DNA of 17,695 bases from an uncultured Prevotellaceae bacterium (GTDB lineage Bacteria; Bacteroidota; Bacteroidia; Bacteroidales; Bacteroidaceae): contig CACYKX010000076.1 of NCBI GenBank assembly GCA_902775075.1, forward strand, positions 1-17,695, written 5' to 3'. Position numbers and translations under genes: made by a program. The notes under the pieces are model-generated. The model did no database searches and was not told the origin of the DNA. It saw nothing but the letters and a program-made list of their open reading frames with translations. Of this stretch, positions 9,899 to 17,547 are shown piece after piece (the stretch's first letter is position 1; the number at the start of each line of letters is the position of its first letter).

Positions 9899-9947
9899 CT
9901 AAAAAACAAGCTAATATCGTTGATAAAATCAAAAACTCTTAAAAATA

Positions 9948-9980
9948 TTGCAGTTTTTTAGTGGATTTTGGTTACTTTTG
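9948..9980 (+). promoter_or_regulatory. mlaEF promoter
   Basis: The plus strand has TACTTTTGCA (-7 element at 9973-9980) and an upstream ATTG ending at 9950 as a possible -33 box, with a spacing of 22 nt, slightly long. Transcription would start about 15 nt before the mlaE ATG at 10004. It lies back to back with the lptB promoter. Confidence 0.55.
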
Positions 9981-10003
9981 CAACGATATAACGGCAAAAA
10001 TAC

Positions 10004-10750
10004 ATGTTGATTTATAAATGGCTTAATACTTTCGGCAGTTATCTGATATTGATGGGGCGCTCTTTATCCCGCCCGGATCGTATGCGTATGTTCCTTAAAA
10101 GATATGCAAAAGAGATGGAGCAATTGGGTATCGACTCTATTGGCATCGTCATGCTGATTTCTTTCTTTATCGGCGCTGTGATCTGTATTCAGATGAAAAT
10201 AAACATCCAAAGTCCTTGGATGCCTCACTGGGTGGCAGGATATACGACCCGCGAGATCATGCTTTTGGAGTTTTCTTCTTCTATCATGTGTCTTATCCTC
10301 TCTGGTAAGGTTGGTTCCAACATTGCATCTGAACTGGGTACTATGCGTGTAACACAGCAAATTGATGCTCTCGACATCATGGGTGTAAACTCTGCGAGTT
10401 ATCTGATTCTGCCTAAAATACTAGGATTGATCACCATCATGCCTTTCCTTGTGATTTTCTCTTCCACACTTGGTATTATCGGTGCTTATGCTACGGCATA
10501 TATAGGACATATCATTTCTCCAGAAGACCTTACATCGGGTATACAGCATGCTTTTAATGTATGGTTTATCTGGATGAGTATTATCAAGAGTTTGTTCTTT
10601 GCGTTTATCATCGCCAGTGTATCTTCCTTTTTCGGATATACCGTGGAGGGTGGTTCTGTAGAGGTCGGAAAAGCCAGTACTGATGCTGTCGTATGTTCTA
10701 GTGTGCTTATCTTATTCTCGGATGTGTTCCTTACACAACTACTCTCATAA
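10004..10750 (+). CDS. mlaE: MlaE-family ABC transporter permease
   Basis: MlaE (YrbE) is the inner-membrane permease of the Mla system, which moves phospholipids between the inner and outer membranes. The 248-residue protein has about five hydrophobic membrane segments, at roughly 46-64, 88-100, 138-168, 190-210 and 226-246. The family signature lies at about 100-129: SGKVGSNIASELGTMRVTQQ, then IDALDIMGVN. The partner ATPase gene mlaF follows after 14 bp, so they form one operon. The MCE-domain subunit MlaD, normally part of the same complex, is not here; in Bacteroidales it is often encoded elsewhere (established in general; not checkable here). The gene runs against lptB and toward the terminator after mlaF. 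Confidence 0.92.
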   Translation: MLIYKWLNTFGSYLILMGRSLSRPDRMRMFLKRYAKEMEQLGIDSIGIVMLISFFIGAVICIQMKINIQSPWMPHWVAGYTTREIMLLEFSSSIMCLILSGKVGSNIASELGTMRVTQQIDALDIMGVNSASYLILPKILGLITIMPFLVIFSSTLGIIGAYATAYIGHIISPEDLTSGIQHAFNVWFIWMSIIKSLFFAFIIASVSSFFGYTVEGGSVEVGKASTDAVVCSSVLILFSDVFLTQLLS

Positions 10751-10764
10751 AGTAAAATTTCATT

Positions 10765-11535
10765 ATGATAGAAGTTAAGAATCTTACAAAATCTTTTGAA
10801 GACAAAACTGTGCTTTTCAATATAAACACAGTATTTGAAACAGGGAAGACCAACTTGATTATCGGTCAAAGTGGTTCGGGAAAGACTGTTTTAATGAAAA
10901 ACTTGATTGGACTATTCGAACCGACACAAGGTGAAATTCTTTACGACGGACGTGATTTCATTAGCATGAACAAAAAGGAAAAGGCTATGATGCGCCGTGA
11001 AATGGGAATGGTTTTTCAAGGTGCTGCACTTTTCGATTCGCTTACAGTCTTGGAGAATGTTATGTTTCCTCTCGATATGTTTTCTAATGAAAACTATCGG
11101 GATCGCGTAAAAAAGGCGCAAGACTGTTTGGCTCGTGTAAATCTACTGGAGGCACAGGATAAGTATCCAAGTGAAATATCGGGAGGTATGCAGAAGCGTG
11201 CTGCTATCGCTCGGGCTATAGTACAAAATCCAAAATATTTGTTTTGCGATGAACCAAATTCCGGTCTGGACCCTAAGACTTCTCTCGTCATCGATGAACT
11301 TCTTTCCGGAATCACACACGAATTCGGAATAACGACTATCATTAATACTCACGACATGAATTCTGTGATGGGTATCGGAGAAAATATCTGTTTTATCTAC
11401 AAAGGACACAAGGAATGGCAGGGTAATAAGGATCAGGTCATCAATAGTAACAATAGCAAACTTAATGATTTGGTATTTGCTTCTGATCTGTTTAGGAAAG
11501 TAAAAGAAATAGAACTGGAACAAGACAAAAAATAG
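10765..11535 (+). CDS. mlaF: MlaF-family ABC transporter ATP-binding protein
   Basis: MlaF is the cytoplasmic ATPase that powers MlaE. The 256-residue protein has Walker A GQSGSGKT at 34-41, the Q-loop MVFQGAALFDSLTV with Gln85 and the signature ISGGMQKRAAIARA at 138-151. Walker B is LFCDEPNSGLDP at 159-170 and the switch His is His196 in INTHDMNSV. The Q-loop run GAALFDSLTVLENV and the signature SGGMQKR are typical of MlaF rather than LptB or other importers. The operon ends here: the TAG stop is inside the left arm of a strong hairpin. A Lys/Glu-rich tail extends the C-terminus. Confidence 0.93.
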   Translation: MIEVKNLTKSFEDKTVLFNINTVFETGKTNLIIGQSGSGKTVLMKNLIGLFEPTQGEILYDGRDFISMNKKEKAMMRREMGMVFQGAALFDSLTVLENVMFPLDMFSNENYRDRVKKAQDCLARVNLLEAQDKYPSEISGGMQKRAAIARAIVQNPKYLFCDEPNSGLDPKTSLVIDELLSGITHEFGITTIINTHDMNSVMGIGENICFIYKGHKEWQGNKDQVINSNNSKLNDLVFASDLFRKVKEIELEQDKK

Positions 11536-11564
11536 AGGCGATAAAAAAAAATATCGCCTCTATT
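11531..11564. terminator. Bidirectional terminator between mlaF and the small lipoprotein gene
   Basis: AATAGAGGCGATA (11531-11543) and TATCGCCTCTATT (11552-11564) form a perfect 13-bp stem with an 8-A loop. The left arm contains the mlaF TAG stop. T-runs follow on both strands (TTTTC on plus; six T on minus), so it can end both convergent transcripts. Confidence 0.9.
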
Positions 11565-11570
11565 TTCAAT

Positions 11571-11966
11571 TTATTGCATTTTCCATTTTCCTTTCACTTC
11601 AATCATTGGCACAACGATTTCTTCGCTCGTTTTATCTCCATAGTCGAGAACGAGAAAAGCCATGGCTGTATGATGAGCGGTATCAGCCTTTGCATCTGCT
11701 ATCTTTACGTTGCTAATACCTTGATGTTCTTCTTTTTGCTGGTATACAAACATCTTGGCATTTGTTTCTAATTGTTCGCGATAACCTGCAGGTATGCTAT
11801 CTGGCTGATTCATCCCTTTCACAAACTCTGAATATTTGTTTTCAAGCAACAAATCATAATAGCCCTTGGCTGCAATAGCTGCCAACTCGCCTTGATCTGG
11901 AGCTTCCTTGCCACATCCAGAAATGATTAATATCGATAGAATAATGAAAGATACAACTTTTTTCAT
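11571..11966 (-). CDS. Small lipoprotein, DUF4878/NTF2-like candidate
   Basis: The 131-residue protein starts with a lipoprotein signal: MKK, a hydrophobic stretch and the lipobox ISGC with Cys18, so lipid anchoring in the envelope is predicted. Residues after Cys18 (GKEAPDQG) lack a clear negative cluster that would help decide between surface and periplasm. The mature part, about 113 residues, has an NTF2-like pattern: AAKGYYDLLLENKYSEFV near the start, IPAGYREQLETNAKMFV in the middle, then SEEIVVPMIEVKGKWKMQ strands at the end. It resembles DUF4878-type Bacteroidales lipoproteins (a family guess). Its ATG directly abuts the der TAA, suggesting translational coupling. Function unknown. Confidence 0.82.
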   Translation of the reverse strand: MKKVVSFIILSILIISGCGKEAPDQGELAAIAAKGYYDLLLENKYSEFVKGMNQPDSIPAGYREQLETNAKMFVYQQKEEHQGISNVKIADAKADTAHHTAMAFLVLDYGDKTSEEIVVPMIEVKGKWKMQ

Positions 11967-13281
11967 TTACTTCTGGCGTATAAAAATATTTATTGGACAA
12001 CCATGCATAGACCAGTTCTCTCGTATCTTGTTCTCGAGGAATCTACGATAATTCTCCTTTACATACTGTGGAAGATTAGCATAGAATACAAAAGAAGGAA
12101 TCTGTGTATTTGGTAACTGTGTACAATACTTGATCTTGATATACTTTCCTTTCACACTCTGTGGAGGATATGCTTCGATAATTGGGAGCATAACTTCGTT
12201 CAACTTCGAAGTTCCCACATGCGCCTTACGATTTAGATAGACTTGCTTAGCTGTCTCTAAAACCTTGAAGATACGCTGTTTCGTAAGTGCTGAAGCAAAA
12301 ATTATCGGGAAGTCAACAAAAGGTGCCATACGCTTGCGAATAGCTGCTTCGAAAGTTGCTATCACCTTCTGGTCCTTATTCTCTACCAAGTCCCACTTGT
12401 TTACAACAACGACCAAACTCTTGTTATTCTTCTGAATCAACTGGAAGATATTCATATCCTGTGTCTCAATACCACGAGTGGCATCGATCATCAGAATACA
12501 AACATCACTATTCTCAATAGCTCTGATACTACGCATCACAGAATAGAACTCCAAATCCTCCGTAACCTTATTCTTACGACGAATTCCTGCAGTATCTACC
12601 AAATAGAAATCAAAACCAAACTTGTCATAACGTGTATAGATACTATCGCGAGTTGTACCAGCTATTTCGGTTACAATGTTTCTCTCTTCACCAATAAAGG
12701 CATTGATAATACTACTTTTTCCTGCATTTGGACGACCTACAACTGCAAAACGTGGAATGTCTTCTTCGATAGTCTCCTCAGGATTATCCTTCAACTTATC
12801 CAAAAGCATATCCAACAAGTCACCTGTACCACCACCTGTAGCTGCACTGATACATACAGGATCGCCCAGTCCTAACTTGTAGAATTCTGCTGCCTCATAA
12901 TAACTTGCACTGTTATCAACTTTATTTGCTACAAGGATTACAGGAAGTTTCGTTCTGCGCAGAATCATTGCAACATCTTCATCCCAGTCGGTTACACCTG
13001 TTTCATTGTCAACGAGGAATAACACCAAATCTGCTTCTTTCTGTTGCAATCATTACTTGCTCACGAATGGCATCCTCAAAGATATCATCTGACTTTACAA
13101 CCCAACCGCCGGTATCAACAACAGAGAATTCACGACCATTCCATTGACACTTTCCATACTGACGATCACGAGTCGTACCCGCAGTATCACTAACGATAGC
13201 ACGACGAGACTGGGTCAAACGATTAAAAAGCGTTGACTTACCCACATTTGGGCGACCAACAATAGCTACTAAATTTGCCAT
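11967..13281 (-). pseudogene. der: GTPase Der (EngA), interrupted by a one-base frameshift
   Basis: Der is a double-GTPase that matures the 50S ribosomal subunit. ATG 13281 opens a frame with GRPNVGKS at 9-16, DTAGTTRDR and DTGG at 56-59, then reads out of frame after ATE (residue 81) and stops at 13009. The other frame continues with [11 protein letters not shown] through the second GTPase domain ([23 protein letters not shown]) and the KH-like end at 11967. The minus strand reads ACA GAA A GAA GCA GAT; removing one A of the TTT run at 13038-13040 joins the frames into 437 codons, a normal Der length. A TTG at about 13049 could start only a truncated C-terminal protein. As der is usually essential, an error or recent mutation is likelier than a stable pseudogene. 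It abuts the lipoprotein gene downstream. Confidence 0.9.
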
Positions 13282-13287
13282 TTCTGT

Positions 13288-13323
13288 TTAATTTCTGAAG
13301 TTATACATTCTTCGGCCCTCCTT
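13288..13323 (-). promoter_or_regulatory. Shine-Dalgarno-led six-codon micro-ORF before der
   Basis: On the minus strand AAGGAGG (13317-13323) sits 8 nt before ATG 13308, opening MYNFRN and TAA at 13288-13290. The stop lies 6 nt before the der ATG and is in the der frame. Only one codon keeps it from being an in-frame extension. Strong SD sequences are otherwise almost absent from the gene starts in this window. It may be a leader peptide or regulatory ribosome-loading site, or chance. Confidence 0.35.
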
Positions 13324-13363
13324 ATCGGGAGAGTATGCTCTCAATACATTCAGAGCAAAACTC

Positions 13364-13388
13364 GAGTTTTCCTTTTCAAAGAAAACTC
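13364..13388 (-). terminator. era-der intergenic hairpin
   Basis: GAGTTTTC and GAAAACTC arms give 8 perfect pairs, and with one G-U wobble the minus-strand RNA forms 11 pairs around a GAA loop. The minus strand continues GAGTTTTG, a weak U-run. A 14-bp perfect palindrome AAAACTCGAGTTTT (13357-13370) overlaps and could compete for pairing. It starts about 10 nt after the era stop. It may end or attenuate transcription into der. Confidence 0.5.
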
Positions 13389-13398
13389 CTAGCCTAAT

Positions 13399-14280
13399 TT
13401 ATTCTGGATTATATCCGAAATGATTGAGTTCTCTTTCGGAATTACGCCAATCTTTGTCCACTTTTACAAAAGTTTCCAAATAGATCTTCTTATCAAAGAA
13501 CTTCTCGAGGCTCTTTCGTGCCTCTGAAGAAACTTTCTTCAACGCCATACCTTGATGGCCTATAATAATACCTTTCTGACTGTCACGCTCTACGTAGATA
13601 ACAACATTGATGTGGATATGTTTGTCATCCTCCTTGAAACGCTCTACAGCAACTTCAACAGAATAAGGTATTTCCTTGTCATAATAACGGAGAATCTTCT
13701 CACGAACAATCTCACTGACAAAGAACTTTGCAGGTTTATCTGTAAGCTGTTCCTTATCAAAATAAGCTGGTGACTCCGGAAGAAGTTCCTTAATGCGCTT
13801 CATAAGGATATCTGTACCAAACTTATTTTTAGCAGAGATTGGAAGAATCTCCGCATTTGGAAGCAGTCCATGCCATTTCTCTACAATAGTACCCAACGTT
13901 TCCTGATTACTTTCATCTATTTTATTAATCAAGAGGAGAACAGGGATACTCATCTTTTTCACCTTATCTAGGAAGTCCATATTCTTTTCTGGATTTTCCA
14001 CGACATCAGTGACATAAAGCAAGATATCAGCATCTGCCAAAGCTGATTCAGAGAATGCAAGCATCATCTCTTGCATCTTATAATTCGGTTTCAACACACC
14101 CGGAGTATCCGAAAAGACAATCTGACAATCTTCATCATTGACAATACCCATGATACGATGTCTAGTTGTCTGAGCCTTGAAAGTCGCAATACTGATTCGC
14201 TCTCCGACTAATTGATTCATCAGAGTCGACTTACCCACATTGGGGTTGCCTACAATATTTACAAAACCTGCTTTATGCAT
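13399..14280 (-). CDS. era: GTPase Era
   Basis: Era is a ribosome-assembly GTPase that binds the 3' end of 16S rRNA. The 293-residue protein has G1 GNPNVGKST near residues 11-19, the effector region ATFKAQTTRHR, G3 DTPG, and G4 NKID. The C-terminal KH RNA-binding domain holds the GxxG loop in IIGHQGMALKK, followed by LETFVKVDKDWR. Length and layout are normal. The KH GxxG reads as GHQG, as in active Era. It lies between fabH and der, with a strong terminator before it and a hairpin after it, so it may be its own transcription unit or be reached by read-through. No clear -7 box was found upstream. Confidence 0.97.
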   Translation of the reverse strand: MHKAGFVNIVGNPNVGKSTLMNQLVGERISIATFKAQTTRHRIMGIVNDEDCQIVFSDTPGVLKPNYKMQEMMLAFSESALADADILLYVTDVVENPEKNMDFLDKVKKMSIPVLLLINKIDESNQETLGTIVEKWHGLLPNAEILPISAKNKFGTDILMKRIKELLPESPAYFDKEQLTDKPAKFFVSEIVREKILRYYDKEIPYSVEVAVERFKEDDKHIHINVVIYVERDSQKGIIIGHQGMALKKVSSEARKSLEKFFDKKIYLETFVKVDKDWRNSERELNHFGYNPE

Positions 14281-14305
14281 AAAAGAATCGATTGATATTC
14301 AAAAT

Positions 14306-14343
14306 AAAAAAAACGCATCATCTTATCAAAAAGAAGGATGCGT
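14306..14343 (-). terminator. fabH terminator
   Basis: ACGCATC (14313-14319) and GATGCGT (14337-14343) form 7 pairs, with further partial pairing inside (TCTT/AAGA across a one-base break). The minus strand continues with eight T. This is a standard intrinsic terminator for the yceD-rpmF-fabH transcript, 25 nt past the fabH stop. Confidence 0.8.
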
Positions 14344-14367
14344 CTTTCTGTTTTTATTGATATAATT

Positions 14368-15387
14368 CTATTTCACCAACGCGGCCTTGGCACCATCGTA
14401 AGCCCATCTTAAATAAGAGGCACCATTTACGAAACCAGCACCAAATGCAGTCAGAATGATATTGTCACCCTTCTTAAGTTCCTTTTCATAATCCCAAAGA
14501 ACTAGAGGCATACAAGCAGCACTAGTATTTCCGTAGCGTTGAATATTAACCAACAACTTCTCCATCGGCGCGCCAATTCTCTTAGCTACAGCCTCGATGA
14601 TTCGTAAGTTTGCCTGATGAGTAACGATATGGTCAACATCATCAATGGTCAAATTGTTACGTTTCAAGATCTCTTCACAATCATCACCCATAGCTGTTAC
14701 AGCATAACGGAACACGAAACGTCCTTCCTGATATGTGTAATGCATACGATGATCGACAGAGAAATGAGAAGACGGGAATACAGAACCACCAGCTTTAATA
14801 TGAAGGAAAGGAAGACCCTTACCATCTGTACGATGAAAAGAATCAATCAAACCAATATTTTCTTCTTCTGTTCCTTCTACCAAGACAGCACCTGCGCCAT
14901 CACCAAACAATGGGCATGTAGAACGATCCTGATAGTCAGTAATCGACGACATTTTATCAGCGCCAATGACAATAATATGCTTATGGCGTCCACTCTGAAT
15001 CATATTACAAGCGACATCGAGTGCATACATAAAACCGCAACAAGCAGCAGAGAAATCAAAAGCAAAAGCATTTTTCAATCCAAGCTTACCCAATACGATA
15101 GATGCAGTAGATGGATGAACATAATCAGGTGTGGTTGTCGCAACCATTAGGGCATCAATGCTATCGGGATCAATACCAGTCTTCTTTAATAAGAGTTTGG
15201 CTGCCTTACGTGCCATATAAGAAGTGCCCAACCCTTCCTCAGTAAGAATTCGGCGCTCCTTAATTCCGGTACGAGTAACTATCCACTCATCATTGGTATC
15301 GACCATACGAGACAATTCCTCATTATTGAGGACATAGTCAGGTACATATCCAGCGACACCAGTGATGATAGCGTTAATTTTTCCCAT
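14368..15387 (-). CDS. fabH: Beta-ketoacyl-ACP synthase III
   Basis: KAS III starts fatty-acid synthesis by condensing an acyl-CoA primer with malonyl-ACP. The 339-residue protein shows the Cys-His-Asn triad: Cys116 in SAACCGFMYAL, His257 in IVTHQANLRI and Asn287 in YGNTSAA. The WIVTRTGIKERR segment near 35-46 and the closing GAGFVNGASYLRW region are typical of FabH. The residue after the catalytic Cys is Cys rather than the more usual Ala. Its ATG overlaps the rpmF stop by one base (TAATG), which suggests translational coupling. Placement with yceD-rpmF links ribosome and lipid supply, as in many bacteria. Primer choice cannot be read from sequence alone; many Bacteroidales use branched primers. 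Confidence 0.96.
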   Translation of the reverse strand: MGKINAIITGVAGYVPDYVLNNEELSRMVDTNDEWIVTRTGIKERRILTEEGLGTSYMARKAAKLLLKKTGIDPDSIDALMVATTTPDYVHPSTASIVLGKLGLKNAFAFDFSAACCGFMYALDVACNMIQSGRHKHIIVIGADKMSSITDYQDRSTCPLFGDGAGAVLVEGTEEENIGLIDSFHRTDGKGLPFLHIKAGGSVFPSSHFSVDHRMHYTYQEGRFVFRYAVTAMGDDCEEILKRNNLTIDDVDHIVTHQANLRIIEAVAKRIGAPMEKLLVNIQRYGNTSAACMPLVLWDYEKELKKGDNIILTAFGAGFVNGASYLRWAYDGAKAALVK

Positions 15388-15572
15388 TATTCAGCTGCTT
15401 CCTTTACAATAGCAACCTTACCGCGGTAGTAACCACAAGTTGGACATACTGTGTGATAAACATAGTAAGCACCACAATTAGGGCAAACTGCCAATGTTGG
15501 AGCTACAGCTTTATCATGAGTTCTTCTCTTAAGTGTACGAGTCTTAGACTGTCTTCTTTTAGGATGTGCCAT
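15387..15572 (-). CDS. rpmF: 50S ribosomal protein L32
   Basis: L32 is a small component of the large ribosomal subunit. The 61-residue protein begins MAHPKRRQSKTRTLKRR, the family's basic start, and has four cysteines, Cys30, Cys33, Cys43 and Cys46, in two CxxC pairs that can hold a zinc ion. This is the zinc-binding (C+) form; a second, zinc-free copy may exist elsewhere, which cannot be seen here. The stop overlaps the fabH ATG. It follows yceD after 18 bp, the usual order. Confidence 0.98.
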   Translation of the reverse strand: MAHPKRRQSKTRTLKRRTHDKAVAPTLAVCPNCGAYYVYHTVCPTCGYYRGKVAIVKEAAE

Positions 15573-15590
15573 AATTTTTAATTTTTAATT

Positions 15591-16118
15591 TTAATCTTTT
15601 AATTTCAATTTTTTCAAAGCATCCCAGCGAGGATCTATAGCTTCTGTGTTATCTTCCTTACCGCTTCGGGCGGCCGAATGTTCTTCTAATAATTCGATCA
15701 TAGCCGTGTTGCATTTACCAGGAGCATGCACATGCTTGATAGGAATATTAACCACTATAAATTCATAGATGAACCAAGCAACATCGAGTATTCCTTCGTC
15801 CTCGGCCACAATTACCAGGTCATCATCTTCTGAGCTTTCTTCTCCAAATTTAGCGACTAATCTATCATCCGAACAAATTGGTTGTTCCATATCATCCAGA
15901 CATAAATCGCATTGTACTGTAACAACCCCCTCTGTATGGAAATTCAATTCATAGAAGTCTTCCATCTTACTGATTGTCAGAGAAGACACAAGATTCCCTT
16001 TCTGAATCTCTGGGGCATCGATAGCCTTAAAGTATTCATCGTCTAGCTTAAACCTAAAAGAACTAACTCCCTGAGGCAAAGCCTTTAAATCGATTTTGAA
16101 TGGCTCTAAACTATTCAT
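15591..16118 (-). CDS. YceD/DUF177 family protein
   Basis: The 175-residue protein matches the YceD (DUF177) family, whose members sit just upstream of rpmF in most bacteria and are linked to rRNA or ribosome large-subunit work. Visible marks are the conserved core VQCDLCLDDMEQPI around residues 75-88, where the CxxC pair may bind metal. An acidic block EESSEDDDLVIVAEDEG follows, and a WFIYEFIVVNIPIKHVH stretch with the C-terminal DPRWDALKKL motif end the protein. ATG 16118 follows a -7 box by 17 nt. It is the first gene of the yceD-rpmF-fabH operon. Molecular function is not settled in the family. Confidence 0.9.
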   Translation of the reverse strand: MNSLEPFKIDLKALPQGVSSFRFKLDDEYFKAIDAPEIQKGNLVSSLTISKMEDFYELNFHTEGVVTVQCDLCLDDMEQPICSDDRLVAKFGEESSEDDDLVIVAEDEGILDVAWFIYEFIVVNIPIKHVHAPGKCNTAMIELLEEHSAARSGKEDNTEAIDPRWDALKKLKLKD

Positions 16119-16134
16119 ATACAGTTTCGGGGTG

Positions 16135-16142
16135 CAAAGTTA
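16135..16142 (-). promoter_or_regulatory. yceD-rpmF-fabH promoter, -7 element
   Basis: The minus strand reads TAACTTTGCA, the best TAnnTTTG match in the window, 17 nt before the yceD ATG. The leader is very short, about 10 nt. A clear -33 element is not seen at the expected spacing. It lies 47 bp past the kinase stop, and I see no good terminator for the kinase between them. Confidence 0.65.
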
Positions 16143-16189
16143 CGAATATTTTTTGATAAAAGATAATTTTAAAGCAAAAAAACTCACTT

Positions 16190-17359
16190 TTAGTATTTTT
16201 TTAGCTCGATTCTAAATGTTGTTCCTAACCCTATTTCTGATGATTTTACAAATATTTTCCCATGATGATACTCTTCAACAATTCTTTTAGCTAAACTTAA
16301 TCCCAAGCCCCATCCTCTACTTTTTGTCGTAAATCCAGGAGCGAATACATGCTTGAAATCCTTAGCGGGAATACCTTTGCCCGAATCTGTAACATCAACT
16401 ATCACAGTTTGTTCCTGATCCTGTAATGATATTGTAATACAACCATTTGCGCCACCGATAGCGTCTATAGCATTTTTTAGCAAATTCTCGAGCACCCACC
16501 CGAATAAATTAGCATTCATATTGAGGAAAACCTCTGTATCCGGAAAGTCTTTTTTTATAACAATATTGCGAGATGTTCTACGATTCATATAATCCACTAC
16601 ATCGGCGATCAAAGTATTGAGATTTGTCTTCTGAGACTCTGGTAAAGAACCAATTTTAGAGAAACGATCAGCTATCAAACGCAATCGATTTACATCATAA
16701 CCCATCTCTAAAATCATATCATCTTGAGGATATTTATCTTTAAGTATCTCTATCCAAGCCATCATACTAGAGATAGGTGTTCCTAGTTGATGAGCTGTTT
16801 CCTTAGACAATCCAACCCAGAGACTATTTTGCTCCGACTTTTTCGATGTTTTCAAGAAGAATATTGCAAAAACAACAAAGAGAAAGACAACAGCCAACTG
16901 AATATAAGGATAAACCTCTAGGCGCTTGATCAACACGGAATCATCATAGCACACCTGTACAAAATCACGCGTAGAATCATTAAGAACAATATGAATACAC
17001 CTATCATTCGATTTCCAAAGAGTCCCTAAAGAAGAAGCATAATTCAAGCTATCCTTACGATTATCACCCAAGAGGTTGACATTTCTAAAGATCTGAGCAC
17101 GATTATTAGCATCCAAAACGATTACAGGAATCGTATGATTCTCATTAATGACAGTAAGAACAAGATTAAGATCCGTATGTTCATCAGCAGAATTTAACGA
17201 ACGCATAGCCTGCGCCCACATCTGAACACGACCCTTCTCCTCTATAGCCAAATCGCGAACCAAGAAATGAGAGACAATCAAAGATACTATGACAATAGCT
17301 ATCGCAGATGCCACTAGTAAAATCTTAATTCTATGACTTTTATCAATCCCCTGCATCAT
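16190..17359 (-). CDS. Membrane sensor histidine kinase (orphan)
   Basis: From ATG 17359 the protein has 389 residues; ATG 17356 is an equally good start, and the frame is open to a TTG at 17410. TM1 lies at about 12-33 and TM2 at about 151-169, giving a sensor region of about 115 residues, probably periplasmic. It contains HTIPVIVLDANN and DRCIHIVLNDSTRDFVQVCY, so a PAS/CACHE-like fold is possible. The kinase core follows: H-box KETAHQLGTPISSMMAW with His190, N-box LENLLKNAIDAI with Asn296, G1 DSGKGIP, F-box FAPGFTTKSRGWG and G2 GLGLSLAKRI at about 351-360. All catalytic motifs are intact. The AHQLGTPISS H-box is typical of a Bacteroidetes kinase subgroup. No response regulator is within the window, so its target is unknown. 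Confidence 0.9.
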   Translation of the reverse strand: MMQGIDKSHRIKILLVASAIAIVIVSLIVSHFLVRDLAIEEKGRVQMWAQAMRSLNSADEHTDLNLVLTVINENHTIPVIVLDANNRAQIFRNVNLLGDNRKDSLNYASSLGTLWKSNDRCIHIVLNDSTRDFVQVCYDDSVLIKRLEVYPYIQLAVVFLFVVFAIFFLKTSKKSEQNSLWVGLSKETAHQLGTPISSMMAWIEILKDKYPQDDMILEMGYDVNRLRLIADRFSKIGSLPESQKTNLNTLIADVVDYMNRRTSRNIVIKKDFPDTEVFLNMNANLFGWVLENLLKNAIDAIGGANGCITISLQDQEQTVIVDVTDSGKGIPAKDFKHVFAPGFTTKSRGWGLGLSLAKRIVEEYHHGKIFVKSSEIGLGTTFRIELKKY

Positions 17360-17547
17360 ATAGAAAAACGAAAAAGCCTGAGAGATATTGCAATAACGCT
17401 CCAAAAACAACGGAACAATAAATCACGAACGACTTGACCGACAATTCAATCACTATAATAAACCCATAAAAAGTGTCCCATAATTCTCGAATTTGGAAGC
17501 GTCCGACCCGTTGCACGGAAATTCTCAAAATATGAGCGATATATATC

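Noticed and set aside
17434..17459. TTGACC and TATAAT as a sigma-70 promoter
   Set aside because: The spacing is 14 nt rather than about 17, and this group uses TTTG/TAnnTTTG promoters.
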